Shown: one piece after another, positions 37,609-47,719 of the stretch
How positions within the stretch are numbered: position 1 is the first letter of the stretch
Layout: each line of letters opens with the position of its first letter
Assembly (NCBI RefSeq): GCF_947499065.1
Contig: NZ_CANMMT010000008.1
Span: forward strand, 62,001 to 126,000
From: an uncultured Tenacibaculum sp.
GTDB taxonomy: Bacteria; Bacteroidota; Bacteroidia; Flavobacteriales; Flavobacteriaceae
DNA length: 64,000 nt
Direction of reading: 5' to 3'
Translations under genes and position numbers: made by a program
Notes under the pieces: model-generated
The model's database searches: none
What the model was told of the DNA's origin: nothing
The model's input: only the letters and a program-made list of their open reading frames with translations

Positions 37609-38943
37609 ATGATAAAAAAGATAGGATTTTCTATTTTACTTATACTAAGTATCATATTTACAGTTGGATTTTTTAGGTATAATCCAACTGTAAATTTATC
37701 TAACATAATACCTACTTCGGCAGAAGCCATTATAAGAATTAACTTACGTGAAGCTGAATATAACGTTGTAAAAGATGTTGTGCTTCATCCATTATCATAT
37801 ATTGATTTTGAAGGAAGTTCAAAGTCAGGTTCTGAGAAAAGAATTTCTTTATTTGATCAAATAGAGATTCCTGATAATGTGTTTTTCTATACGAATTCAA
37901 CTGTTTTAAAAGATTTATGGGTTAGCAGTTCTCTAGAAATAAAAAACAGAGCTAATCTTGTACGTTTTTTAAAGAAAGAAGGGAAGCAGATAGAGTATAA
38001 AAGCAATATTGATTGTTTTATCTACAAGAAGTTTCTTTTTCTTTTGAAGGAAAACAAACTTAGTGTTGTTTATAGTTTAAATGAAATAACTAATCTAAAT
38101 CAGATTTTAACTACAGTTTTTGAAGGAGTAACCTATTTAAAAGAGAATGATGTAAAGCTTTTGAAGCTAAAAAATAGTAGTGGAGTTATTGCTTTTCAAA
38201 GTAAAGAGTTTGGTTTTTTTGAACTTGAAAAAGATCAAGAAAAATTGATTTTAAAAGGAGAGTTGAATGAGGGGAATAATCCTTTTTTAGCATACGATTC
38301 TCAAGAATTAAAAGAAGGAATTGCTTCTTTTTCGGGAAGGATAAATAAAGAGTTTCTTTTTTCTTTTATGAATACAAAGAAAAAAGAAAAGTTTAAGAAA
38401 TTAACAAATCTGTCTTTAGATTCACTCAACAATTATTGGAATGGAGAAATAAATTTTTGTTTAGATTCTTTTCAAAGTAAAAACGATACCATTATTACCT
38501 ATGAATATGATGATGATTTTAATAAGGTAGAAAAAAAATCAATTCATAAAAGTTTATTTCCTGTAGTGTGTCTTAAGATTGGAGGGAGTAACGTTTTTAA
38601 GTATTTGTATGAGAGTAAAGGAATTCAAAATGTAGAAGGAGAAGAGTTGTTGGTGTTAAACCCACTTTTTAAAACTTACGTTAATAATGAGGAGGGTGAG
38701 TTGCAGTTGTCTTCAACTCGTGATAATGTTTATGATTCTAGACTTAACAAAAAGAATAAGTTTTCAATGACTTTTAATATAAAGAGTCATTTAGAAGAAA
38801 ACAGAGGTATTTATACGTTATCTAATAAATATTTAAAACAGGTACAAAAAATTAAAGCTACGGTTAATAACGATAATCAGCTAGAGTTGATTATTTCTTT
38901 AAAAAACACTTCATTAAAATCAATTTATCAAGAGTTGAAATAA
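37609..38943 (+). CDS. DUF4836-like diverged paralogue, hypothetical
   Basis: NIIPTSAEAIIRINLREAEYNVVKD; shared YEYDxDxxKxE...LxPxxxxxIG block with the 570-aa protein. Confidence 0.65.
   Translation: MIKKIGFSILLILSIIFTVGFFRYNPTVNLSNIIPTSAEAIIRINLREAEYNVVKDVVLHPLSYIDFEGSSKSGSEKRISLFDQIEIPDNVFFYTNSTVLKDLWVSSSLEIKNRANLVRFLKKEGKQIEYKSNIDCFIYKKFLFLLKENKLSVVYSLNEITNLNQILTTVFEGVTYLKENDVKLLKLKNSSGVIAFQSKEFGFFELEKDQEKLILKGELNEGNNPFLAYDSQELKEGIASFSGRINKEFLFSFMNTKKKEKFKKLTNLSLDSLNNYWNGEINFCLDSFQSKNDTIITYEYDDDFNKVEKKSIHKSLFPVVCLKIGGSNVFKYLYESKGIQNVEGEELLVLNPLFKTYVNNEEGELQLSSTRDNVYDSRLNKKNKFSMTFNIKSHLEENRGIYTLSNKYLKQVQKIKATVNNDNQLELIISLKNTSLKSIYQELK
37656..37695. repeat. 15-bp perfect inverted repeat, 10-nt loop
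   Basis: ATTTACAGTTGGATT-ttttaggtat-AATCCAACTGTAAAT. Confidence 0.95.
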
Positions 38944-38982
38944 AGCTAAAGTTTTATTTGGTTCTAGATAAATACTAACTTC

Positions 38983-40083
38983 TTAGATTAAGGCAAAGGA
39001 TGCTGTTCCTACAAGAACTACCCCTATGGTAGCTAAGAATAAGTATACCATATTTATTAAAGAAAACTTTACAAAGGTTTTGAAATAGCCTTGTTTGTAA
39101 AAACTTTTCATAGCTATAAATAGATATAGTAAGAAAAGAAGGGTAAATATACCTTCATTAGCTGTTTTTGTAAAGAAATCTAAGATAATGTATAGTGTAA
39201 TTAACAGAAAGAAAACTGTTTGGGTATGAAATACAAATATTAAATGCTCTACATAGGTATATCTTCTTCTTAAGTAAAATATTTTTAGGAAAAACGTAAA
39301 AATAGGTAGTAAAATAAATAGAGAAATAGAACCATAAGAAAGCATTTGATTTAAGAATTGCTCTCTCATTTCTTTTTTGTCTACGAAACTATTTGCTACT
39401 TCAGCTCTACTGTAAAAAAACCTGTTTAGAAAAGTTTTTTCGTATTTTAAGCTATCTAATGCATCATCAATATTAGCATCAGGATATTTACGGTTGTACA
39501 CAATAAAATCGTCTAATCTAGTACCCCCACCAAAAGAAATTTTGCCAGGTATTTTACTATTTATAGAATCGTTAGCTTTTTTGTTTACCTCGTCTAGAAT
39601 AGTTTTTTTAGTGATAGAATCTAGAGGGATTCTTTCTAGTCTTTTATTAGTTTCATTTCTTAGAGAATCAATATTAATGTCTTTTGGGATATCTGCCATT
39701 AAAGAAGTATCCTTCTTAATATTTCCTTTACTGAAATCTTGAAATTTATTGTAACTAGAAACTAAACCAAAAATTAAAAAGAAAATAATTGAAGTAGTTA
39801 TATAAAAACGAAAAGGGTTAACGTATCGGGTACGTTTCCCTTCTATATAATCTCTAGAAACTTTACCGGGTCTAATAAGTAGCGGAATTAAAGTTTTCCA
39901 AAATTTGGCATCCCAAGAAATAAAACCAGCAAAAACTTCGCGAACAAAGCTTCTTAGAGTGATTCTTTTTCCTTTGTTTTTTTGGCCACATTCAGGGCAA
40001 AATTTTTCATTTTGAATAAAAGGATGTCCACAATTTAAGCAATTAGGGTCTTTTATAATTGCTACTTTATTTTTTTTACCCAT
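38983..40083 (-). CDS. DUF3667 family membrane protein
   Basis: CLNCGHPFIQNEKFCPECGQKN...RPGKVSRDYIEGKRTRYVNPFRFYI. Confidence 0.88.
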   Translation of the reverse strand: MGKKNKVAIIKDPNCLNCGHPFIQNEKFCPECGQKNKGKRITLRSFVREVFAGFISWDAKFWKTLIPLLIRPGKVSRDYIEGKRTRYVNPFRFYITTSIIFFLIFGLVSSYNKFQDFSKGNIKKDTSLMADIPKDINIDSLRNETNKRLERIPLDSITKKTILDEVNKKANDSINSKIPGKISFGGGTRLDDFIVYNRKYPDANIDDALDSLKYEKTFLNRFFYSRAEVANSFVDKKEMREQFLNQMLSYGSISLFILLPIFTFFLKIFYLRRRYTYVEHLIFVFHTQTVFFLLITLYIILDFFTKTANEGIFTLLFLLYLFIAMKSFYKQGYFKTFVKFSLINMVYLFLATIGVVLVGTASFALI

Positions 40084-40469
40084 TAGTTTAAAGTAGGAGT
40101 CGTCGTTAGTTGAAATGTTGGTATCGTCACAAGAAATTCTTCTGAAGTTTCAAAGTTAATCATTTTATAATTCCCTTTCATAGCTCCAAGAGAAGAAAGT
40201 AAAAAACAATTAGATTTGTAACTGTAAGACTCGTTAGGTTTTAAAGTAGGAGTTTCTCCAACAACTCCTCTTCCTTCAACATATTCAACATTGCTTAAGG
40301 CATCAAAAATAGTCCAAAAACGACCTAGAAGCTTTACAGTGTCTTTCGAAGTGTTTTCGATAGATATGTAATAGCTAAAAGCATTTCGGAACCGATTTGC
40401 ATGATAAATCGGGCCATTGAATGTTGTTTTAACAGATATTTTTATCCCCCTAGTTATTTGCTGAAACAT
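40083..40469 (-). CDS. apaG: Co2+/Mg2+ efflux protein ApaG
   Basis: VKTTFNGPIYHANRFRNAFSYYISIENTS, GVVGETPTLKPNESYSY, GAMKGNYKMI. Confidence 0.92.
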   Translation of the reverse strand: MFQQITRGIKISVKTTFNGPIYHANRFRNAFSYYISIENTSKDTVKLLGRFWTIFDALSNVEYVEGRGVVGETPTLKPNESYSYKSNCFLLSSLGAMKGNYKMINFETSEEFLVTIPTFQLTTTPTLN

Positions 40470-40521
40470 AGTATAAATATAAGGTTTTTTTAAGTCTTAA
40501 GTCGTTTAAGACACTTGCAAA

Positions 40522-41748
40522 TTACCTATTTTGGTTAAAATACCCCATACCAACTCCGATTACACGGTCGTAAGTTTCGCCGAAAGGTTTATAATATACG
40601 ATAACGGTGTATTCGTTTTCGGTTTGAAAGAAAGAGCCGTCAATTTCATTCAAATTGACCAAATTATTCTTGTCCAGAGTTACATAACTATAGTTATAAA
40701 AACCTTGTTTAAGTAAAATAGAAGTCTCGTAAATTCTATCTCTACTGTTGTATTTCATTTTGTTTTCATCAGTTAGTCTATAGTTGTTGTATGCACCGTA
40801 AACATAAATACTTTTGTTTTCTAGAGGTTCAAAGGCATCTAGTGAAAAATGGACTAAAGAATAATCAGCTTCCGTGTTTGGAAGATTGGAATCCATGGTT
40901 CTAATAATAAACTGACCATTAATATCTGGATTATAGGTGTATATTTTATCAGCTCTTTGCTCGTTGGTATATAAATAACTATTGTAAATATCTTTACGTT
41001 CAACTTTTGCAATATTTAAACTAGTTGTTCTTATGAATTTGCTGTCGAAGTTCAAAAATTCATTTCCACCCCAGAAATTAGTTGTAAGAGTATGGTTGTA
41101 TAACAATTGTTGAGGTTTAATGAATTGAGGTTGAATATTATTTATTGCTGTGCTCCAGTTGTGGTTTTGAAATAAAGTAACGTTTATTTCTTGATTGGGA
41201 TTGTTGATTTGTAAATCGGGGTGATTTACGGCAAATTGAACTGTTTGTTTTTGATTGTTAGATTTGGTATCTCTACTTCTAAATACAGCCACGCCAACCG
41301 TAGTAATATTTTCATAAAAAACACAGCGTCTAGTAAATACAACTTCATAGTCTTCGTCTAATACAGAAATTAGATAATTACCACTTTTAGTAATTATAGT
41401 GTTTTGATTTGGTAAATCAACTGAATAATGAGTATAAGGTTGTAGTGTGTTAAAAGAATTACTAAAGTTAACTATTTCAATTTGATCAAATCCATCAATG
41501 TATTGATTGGTAGTAATATTACTAGGTTTCCAATCATGAGTCATGTGCTGTATTTTATATTGATACTCCTTGCTGTCAGCATCTAAATCATCAAATGATA
41601 ATGTAAGTACGCTACCTAAAGGAACAATAGCGGAAAATTGATTGTTGCTATTTTTTGGACGTAACTGAACTGTTTTTATGTTTTGTCCTAGAATATTTAG
41701 GCTGAATAATGACAATAAAATAGATAGAAAACTGTTTTTTACTTTCAT
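40522..41748 (-). CDS. DUF5103 (type IX secretion plug-like) protein
   Basis: Signal peptide; LTLSFDDLDADSKEYQYKIQHMTHDWKPSNI; YGAYNNYRLTDENKM. Confidence 0.85.
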   Translation of the reverse strand: MKVKNSFLSILLSLFSLNILGQNIKTVQLRPKNSNNQFSAIVPLGSVLTLSFDDLDADSKEYQYKIQHMTHDWKPSNITTNQYIDGFDQIEIVNFSNSFNTLQPYTHYSVDLPNQNTIITKSGNYLISVLDEDYEVVFTRRCVFYENITTVGVAVFRSRDTKSNNQKQTVQFAVNHPDLQINNPNQEINVTLFQNHNWSTAINNIQPQFIKPQQLLYNHTLTTNFWGGNEFLNFDSKFIRTTSLNIAKVERKDIYNSYLYTNEQRADKIYTYNPDINGQFIIRTMDSNLPNTEADYSLVHFSLDAFEPLENKSIYVYGAYNNYRLTDENKMKYNSRDRIYETSILLKQGFYNYSYVTLDKNNLVNLNEIDGSFFQTENEYTVIVYYKPFGETYDRVIGVGMGYFNQNR

Positions 41749-41940
41749 TTTTAACTTTTTTGATTTTTTTTCAACACTTTTTTTGCTACAATTTGTTACT
41801 TTTTATGTTGTTAAGTTACAAAGATGCTACTTTTTCTGTTAAAAATATTCTATGTCAAAAATAACGCCAAACATATTTGTTTTTATTTAGAATAAATAAA
41901 AACAAATATTTAAATTTGTATAGATTTAAATTATGAAATT

Positions 41941-42435
41941 ATGAAAATTATGAAAACTATGAAAATTTTATCATTTTTTACTTTTATCCTTTTTTTTACA
42001 TCTTGTCAAGATAATCAAGGAGATGGGTTGATTAAAAAGCCAGAGGTACTCAAAGAGATGGTTCTTGGGAAATTTAAAATTAAAGGTGAAAACTTAATAT
42101 ATAATAAAAGTAATAAAACGTTATCAGGAGATAAATTGATTTTAGAAATAAGTAGTGAAGATCAAGCTAAAGGGAAAGAATGTATATTGATTTTTGATGT
42201 GAGTAAAGGTTCATCAACATATCTTGCTGAAGCTAAATGTTTTAATAGTTATTTAGGTAAAATAACGGGTTTACATATGGAAGCGGATGGTTCTATCACT
42301 GCAGGTAATGTACATCTTATACCTCAAACCACATTTGCTGTACCAGGGTTGGTTTGTCCTTTAGCAGCAAAAGTAGTTAAATGTTCTCCTACTCAAGCTT
42401 TTAGGTTGATTATTGATCCGAAATCATTAGATTAA
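41941..42435 (+). CDS. putative lipoprotein, hypothetical
   Basis: FILFFTSCQDN lipobox. Confidence 0.7.
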   Translation: MKIMKTMKILSFFTFILFFTSCQDNQGDGLIKKPEVLKEMVLGKFKIKGENLIYNKSNKTLSGDKLILEISSEDQAKGKECILIFDVSKGSSTYLAEAKCFNSYLGKITGLHMEADGSITAGNVHLIPQTTFAVPGLVCPLAAKVVKCSPTQAFRLIIDPKSLD

Positions 42436-42460
42436 TATCTAAAATTATAGAGTAAATATT

Positions 42461-42493
42461 TAAACCGTCTTAATTGTGAAGGCGGTTTTTTTA
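42461..42493. terminator. terminator hairpin
   Basis: AAACCGTCTTAATTGTGAAGGCGGTTTTTTT. Confidence 0.7.
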
Positions 42494-42507
42494 GTTTATT
42501 ATATTGC

Positions 42508-42815
42508 GTGGTTAAAAAAGCCGAAGATGTCGGTCGTTTTTTAACACCATCTTTAAGAGATTTGTTAAATACTAGACCATGGATGCATAATGGTTTTTTG
42601 ATGATCTAACAGGGATTGTTAATGTTTACAATAGTGGGATGCAAATGATTAACCCTTCTTTAGAAGAAAAGAAAAAAGATTCTTTATACCCAATAACAGA
42701 TTCTTTGATGGGGCCTTTGAATTTAACAAATGGAGAGATAGAAGATTTAGTGCCGTTCTTAAAAGCCTTAAATGGAACTAAATATAAAATGGAAATGCCA
42801 AGTGTTCCAAATTAG
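42508..42815 (+). pseudogene. 5'-truncated, frameshifted di-heme cytochrome-c peroxidase (MauG/CcpA-like) C-terminus
   Basis: VGRFLTPSLRDLLNTRPWMHNGF | frameshift in T6 run | DDLTGIVNVYNSGMQMINPSLEEKKKDSLYPITDSLMGPLNLTNGEIEDLVPFLKALNGT. Confidence 0.8.
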
Positions 42816-42933
42816 AATTTGTTTCACGTAGTTATAGGTATTAGATGAATTATTCTAATTTAGAATTGATATAAATAGAGGGGTGTTTAGGAGATAAAAA
42901 ACCAAATGCCTACTTAAAAAAAGTCAAAATCAG

Positions 42934-42941
42934 TAAATTTG
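42934..42941 (+). promoter_or_regulatory. candidate -7 box TAAATTTG upstream of nqrA
   Basis: TAnnTTTG, 35 nt upstream of ATG. Confidence 0.4.
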
Positions 42942-42976
42942 CATGTTTTTTAAGAAAATCAAATTAATCAGTTCCT

Positions 42977-44329
42977 ATGTCAAAAGACATCCGTATTAAG
43001 AAAGGCTTGGACATCAAGCTAGTTGGCGAGGCAGAACAAGTTACTACCGAACTTCCATTGGGTAGTACATTTGCAGTAAAGCCAGATGATTTTCACGGCG
43101 TTATTCCTAAAATTTTAGCTAAAGAAGGCACAGAAGTAAAAGCAGGTCAAGCACTTTTTCATGCAAAAAGTGATGAGCGTATTTTATTTGCTAGTCCAGT
43201 TAGTGGTAAAATTACAGAAATCGTTCGTGGAGCACGAAGAAAAGTTTTAGCAATTAAAATCACTGCTGATGCACAGCAGGAATACAAAGATTTTGGTAAA
43301 AAAGATGTTGATGCAATGTCTGAAGAAGAAGTGAAGAATCACTTGTTTGCTTCAGGTTGCTGGCCATTTGTAAAGCAACGTCCTTATGATGTTGTTGCAA
43401 ATCCAAATCAAGCACCAAAAGCAATTTTTGTATCAGCCTACGCAAGTGCACCTTTAGCAGCAGATTATGATTATGCATTAAAAGGTAAGGAAGCTGAATT
43501 ACAGGCGGCTTTAACTGCGTTAACAAAGTTAACAGAAGGTAAAGTACACGTGTCAGTAGCAAAAGGTTCAACATTGTCTCCATTTAAAGAGATGAAAGGT
43601 GTTGAGTTGCATAATGTATCGGGTCCGCACCCAGTAGGTAATGTAAGTACACAAATAGCACAAATCGATCCGATTAATAAAGGAGAAGTTGTGTGGGTAG
43701 TTACTCCACAAGACTTAGTAGTAATAGGTGAACTATTATTAACTGGTAAATTTAATGCAAAACGTACCGTTGCTTTGGCTGGTTCTAAGTTTAATAAGCC
43801 ACAATACGTTAGTGTTTTAGCTGGAGCACAAATAGCTGATGTAGTTAAAGGAAATTTAGATGCAGATAATGCACGTGTAGTTTCAGGAAACATATTAAGT
43901 GGATTGCAAGTTGATGAAAGCGGTTTCTTAGGATACTATGATAATCAGGTAACTGCAATTCCAGAAGGAGATGACTATGAATTCTTTGGTTGGAATAAGC
44001 CTGTTTTTGATAAGGTTTCTACTTCTAGAGCATTAACTTTTTCTTGGTTAAACCCAAAGAAAAAATACGATTTAAATACAAATACTAATGGAGAGCATAG
44101 AGCCTTTGTAGTAACAGGGTCTTACGAAGAAGTGTTTCCATTAGATATCTATCCGTTGCAATTATTAAAAGCTTGTATGTATAAAGATCTTGACGAAATG
44201 GAAGGATTAGGAGCATACGAAATTGCACCAGAAGATTTTGCGTTAACAGAATTTATTTGTGTATCTAAACAACCTCACCAGAAAATAATTCGTGAAGGAT
44301 TAGATTTAATGAGAGAAGAATTAGGATAA
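42977..44329 (+). CDS. nqrA: Na+-translocating NADH:quinone reductase subunit A
   Basis: IRIKKGLDIKLVGEAEQ; first of six nqr genes. Confidence 0.95.
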   Translation: MSKDIRIKKGLDIKLVGEAEQVTTELPLGSTFAVKPDDFHGVIPKILAKEGTEVKAGQALFHAKSDERILFASPVSGKITEIVRGARRKVLAIKITADAQQEYKDFGKKDVDAMSEEEVKNHLFASGCWPFVKQRPYDVVANPNQAPKAIFVSAYASAPLAADYDYALKGKEAELQAALTALTKLTEGKVHVSVAKGSTLSPFKEMKGVELHNVSGPHPVGNVSTQIAQIDPINKGEVVWVVTPQDLVVIGELLLTGKFNAKRTVALAGSKFNKPQYVSVLAGAQIADVVKGNLDADNARVVSGNILSGLQVDESGFLGYYDNQVTAIPEGDDYEFFGWNKPVFDKVSTSRALTFSWLNPKKKYDLNTNTNGEHRAFVVTGSYEEVFPLDIYPLQLLKACMYKDLDEMEGLGAYEIAPEDFALTEFICVSKQPHQKIIREGLDLMREELG

Positions 44330-44332
44330 GAT

Positions 44333-45538
44333 ATGGGCTTAAAACAAAATTTACATAATTTAAAAGAAAAGTATAAAGGAACTAAAATGGCTCCGCTATT
44401 TAATGGTTTCCATACTTTCTTATACTTGCCAAATGAGACAACTCACGGAGGAACTCATATCAAGGCAGCAGATGATTTAAAACGTACAATGAATATAGTA
44501 ATTATGGCATTAGTTCCATGTTTACTATTTGGTATGTTTAATGCAGGATATCAACACCACGCAGCTATCAATGGATTTACAGAAGGAATGTCTTTCTTCA
44601 GTGGAGAATTTTGGAACTTAGACAATTTATTAGTCGGAGCAGCTAAAATATTACCATTAGTAATTGTTTCTTATGTTGTTGGTTTAGCAATAGAATTTGT
44701 GTTCTGTATCATTAAAGGACACGAAATAGAAGAAGGATACTTAGTAACAGGAATGTTAGTTCCGTTAATTGTACCAATAGATTTACCATTATGGATGTTA
44801 GCAGTTGCAGTTGCATTTGGAGTTGTAATTGGTAAAGAAGTATTTGGAGGAACAGGAATGAATATCTTAAATCCAGCATTAACAATCCGTGCATTTTTAT
44901 TCTTCGCATATCCAACTTGGATGTCAGGAGATAAAGTATGGGTAGCTGGAGCAAGAGAATTAGCTGGAACTGCTGATGCTATTTCAGGAGAAACAATGTT
45001 AGGAAGTTTAGCTCAAAATGCTACAACTAATTTCTCAGTTTCAGATATGTTCTTTGGATTTATTCCAGGTTCAGTAGGAGAAACATCAACTTTCTTAATT
45101 TTATTAGGAGGTTTATTCTTAATCTTTACAAAAATTGGTAGCTGGAGAATTATGTTATCTTCAGTAATTGGAGCCTTAGTAATGGGATTCATCTTTAACC
45201 AAGTTGTAGAAATGGGATGGATTGGTGAAACAAGCAAGTTTTACGGATTAATGAGTTTAGACTTCTGGAAACATTTATTAATTGGTGGTTTTGCATTTGG
45301 AGCAGTTTATATGGCTACAGATCCAGTATCGGCTGCACAAACAAACAAAGGGAAATGGATTTACGGTTTCTTCATTGGATTTATTTCAATCATGATCCGT
45401 GTATTTAACCCAGCTTATCCAGAAGGAGTAATGTTAGCTATTTTATTAATGAACGTATTTGCTCCAACAATTGATCACTATGTGGTTCAAGGAAATGTTA
45501 AGAGAAGATTAAAACGTGCTAAAGTTAAAACTGCCTAA
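44333..45538 (+). CDS. nqrB: Na+-NQR subunit B
   Basis: GTHIKAADDLKRTMNIVIMALVP, ATDPVSAAQTNKGKWIYG. Confidence 0.95.
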   Translation: MGLKQNLHNLKEKYKGTKMAPLFNGFHTFLYLPNETTHGGTHIKAADDLKRTMNIVIMALVPCLLFGMFNAGYQHHAAINGFTEGMSFFSGEFWNLDNLLVGAAKILPLVIVSYVVGLAIEFVFCIIKGHEIEEGYLVTGMLVPLIVPIDLPLWMLAVAVAFGVVIGKEVFGGTGMNILNPALTIRAFLFFAYPTWMSGDKVWVAGARELAGTADAISGETMLGSLAQNATTNFSVSDMFFGFIPGSVGETSTFLILLGGLFLIFTKIGSWRIMLSSVIGALVMGFIFNQVVEMGWIGETSKFYGLMSLDFWKHLLIGGFAFGAVYMATDPVSAAQTNKGKWIYGFFIGFISIMIRVFNPAYPEGVMLAILLMNVFAPTIDHYVVQGNVKRRLKRAKVKTA

Positions 45539-45540
45539 TT

Positions 45541-46302
45541 ATGAGTAAGAAAACAGAAAGCAATGGATATACACTACTTTTTGCCATAGGTATGGTATTA
45601 GTAGTAGGGGCTTTGTTAGCGTTTACAGCATCATCGCTTCGACCAATGATTGACGGAAATAAACGTATAGAAAAGCAACAAAATATTTTATACGCAATGG
45701 GTGTAAATGAAAACGATGAAAGCAGTGCAATCTTTGTTTCAAAAGACAAAGTAGCTGATGAGTTTTCAAAATACATCAAAAAACAATTAGTTATTGAAGG
45801 AGACAAAGTAACTGAAGATGATAAAGCGTATTTAATTGATGTTAAAAAACAACAAACTTCTGCAAAAGCAGGAAATGTAAGAAAGTTACCATTATTTGTT
45901 GGTGAAAAAGACGGTAAAACGTTTTATATAGCACCAATTAGAGGTAAAGGTCTTTGGGATGCTATTTGGGGATATGTTGCAATGGATGCAAATATGGTAG
46001 TTCAAGGAGCTTTCTTCGATCACAAAGGAGAAACACCAGGATTAGGAGCTAACATTAAGCAACGTTATTTTATGGACGATTTTATCGGTGAAAATTTAAT
46101 GAGCAATGGTGTTTTTAAAGGAATTACTGTTTCTAAATCGAATAACGACCCGAAGAATGAAGATAAAAATGATAATGAAGTAGATGCAATTGCAGGAGCT
46201 ACAATTACTGGAGACGGTGTTGCTGCTATGATTAAGTCAGAGTTAGGATTATACTTACCTTTCTTCAAGTCATTAAAAGAATCTAATAAAATAAAATTAT
46301 AA
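45541..46302 (+). CDS. nqrC: Na+-NQR subunit C
   Basis: GETPGLGANI, VDAIAGATITGDGV flavinylation-type motif. Confidence 0.95.
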   Translation: MSKKTESNGYTLLFAIGMVLVVGALLAFTASSLRPMIDGNKRIEKQQNILYAMGVNENDESSAIFVSKDKVADEFSKYIKKQLVIEGDKVTEDDKAYLIDVKKQQTSAKAGNVRKLPLFVGEKDGKTFYIAPIRGKGLWDAIWGYVAMDANMVVQGAFFDHKGETPGLGANIKQRYFMDDFIGENLMSNGVFKGITVSKSNNDPKNEDKNDNEVDAIAGATITGDGVAAMIKSELGLYLPFFKSLKESNKIKL

Positions 46303-46305
46303 GAT

Positions 46306-46950
46306 ATGGGACTTTTATCAAAGAAAGACGCAGCGTTAATTACTGACCCATTAGCAGATAATAACCCAATTACAATTCAAGTATTAGGTATTTGTTCTGC
46401 ATTAGCAATTACAGCAGAGTTAAAGGCATCTATTGTAATGTCTATTTCTGTATTATTTGTATTAGGAATAGGAAATGTAGTAATCTCTTTAATGAGAAAC
46501 ATTATACCATCAAAAATTAGAATTATTGTACAGTTAGTAGTAGTAGCTGCTTTAGTAATTATCGTAGATCAGGTATTAAAGGCTTTTGCTTATGAATTAA
46601 GTAAAACTTTATCTGTATTCGTAGGATTAATTATTACCAACTGTATTATCATGGGGCGTTTTGAAGCATTTGCTTTAGGAAATGGGCCATGGAGATCATT
46701 TTTAGATGGAATTGGAAATGCTTTAGGATATGCTGTAATTTTAATTGCAGTAGGTTTCTTTAGAGAATTGTTAGGTTCTGGTACTTTATTAGGATTTAAA
46801 GTATTAGGAGACCCAATTGAAAAGACTGGATTATATTCTATTGGATATGAGAATAACGGATTCATGTTATTATCACCAATGGCATTAATCGTTGTAGGTA
46901 TTATTATTTGGGTACAACGTAGTAGAAACAAAGCATTAATTGAAGACTAA
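46306..46950 (+). CDS. nqrD: Na+-NQR subunit D
   Basis: DNNPITIQVLGICSALAITA, GLIITNCIIMGR. Confidence 0.95.
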   Translation: MGLLSKKDAALITDPLADNNPITIQVLGICSALAITAELKASIVMSISVLFVLGIGNVVISLMRNIIPSKIRIIVQLVVVAALVIIVDQVLKAFAYELSKTLSVFVGLIITNCIIMGRFEAFALGNGPWRSFLDGIGNALGYAVILIAVGFFRELLGSGTLLGFKVLGDPIEKTGLYSIGYENNGFMLLSPMALIVVGIIIWVQRSRNKALIED

Positions 46951-46981
46951 CATAGTTAGGATTCATTAAAAAATATAGAAA

Positions 46982-47719
46982 ATGGAACATATAGAATTAT
47001 TTTTCAAGTCGATATTTATAGATAACATGGTTTTTGCTACGTTCTTAGGAATGTGTTCTTACTTAGCAGTATCTAAAAAAGTATCAACAGCTGTAGGTTT
47101 AGGAGCTGCTGTAATATTCGTATTAGCAGTAACTGTACCAATTAACTGGTTGTTAGATCAATATTTATTACAGCCAGGAGCTTTATCTTGGTTGGGAGCA
47201 GAGTATGCAGACTATGATTTAAGTTTCTTATCATTTATCATGTTTATTGCAACAATTGCAACCATGGTACAATTAGTAGAAATTATTGTAGAGAAATTTG
47301 CACCAGCTTTATACAACTCTTTAGGTATTTTCTTACCATTAATTGCAGTAAACTGTGCAATTTTAGGAGGATCTTTATTTATGCAATCTCGTGAAATTCC
47401 AACATTAGGTTTATCATTAACTTATGGAATTGGATCAGGAATTGGATGGTTTTTAGCAATTTTAGCTATTGCTGCGATTCGTGAAAAAATTAGATATTCA
47501 TCTGTACCACCAGCGTTAAGAGGATTAGGAATCACTTTTATCATCACTGGTTTAATGGCTATCGGATTCATGAGTTTTGGTGGAATGTTAACAGGAGGAG
47601 ATGACGAAGGAAAAAAAGAAGAAGCTCCTAAAGCAGAAATCAAAATAGAAGAGAAGAAGCAAGAGGTAAAAGAGGATGCTAAAGAATTAGCTGATAACAC
47701 TAAAAAAATTACAGAATAA
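46982..47719 (+). CDS. nqrE: Na+-NQR subunit E with charged C-terminal extension
   Basis: [40 protein letters not shown]. Confidence 0.95.
   Translation: MEHIELFFKSIFIDNMVFATFLGMCSYLAVSKKVSTAVGLGAAVIFVLAVTVPINWLLDQYLLQPGALSWLGAEYADYDLSFLSFIMFIATIATMVQLVEIIVEKFAPALYNSLGIFLPLIAVNCAILGGSLFMQSREIPTLGLSLTYGIGSGIGWFLAILAIAAIREKIRYSSVPPALRGLGITFIITGLMAIGFMSFGGMLTGGDDEGKKEEAPKAEIKIEEKKQEVKEDAKELADNTKKITE

Noticed and set aside
43260-43893. Antisense ORFs (43260-43583, 43471-43893) within nqrA
   Set aside because: Opposite strand of a strongly supported CDS; low-complexity translations; codon-bias shadow ORFs.
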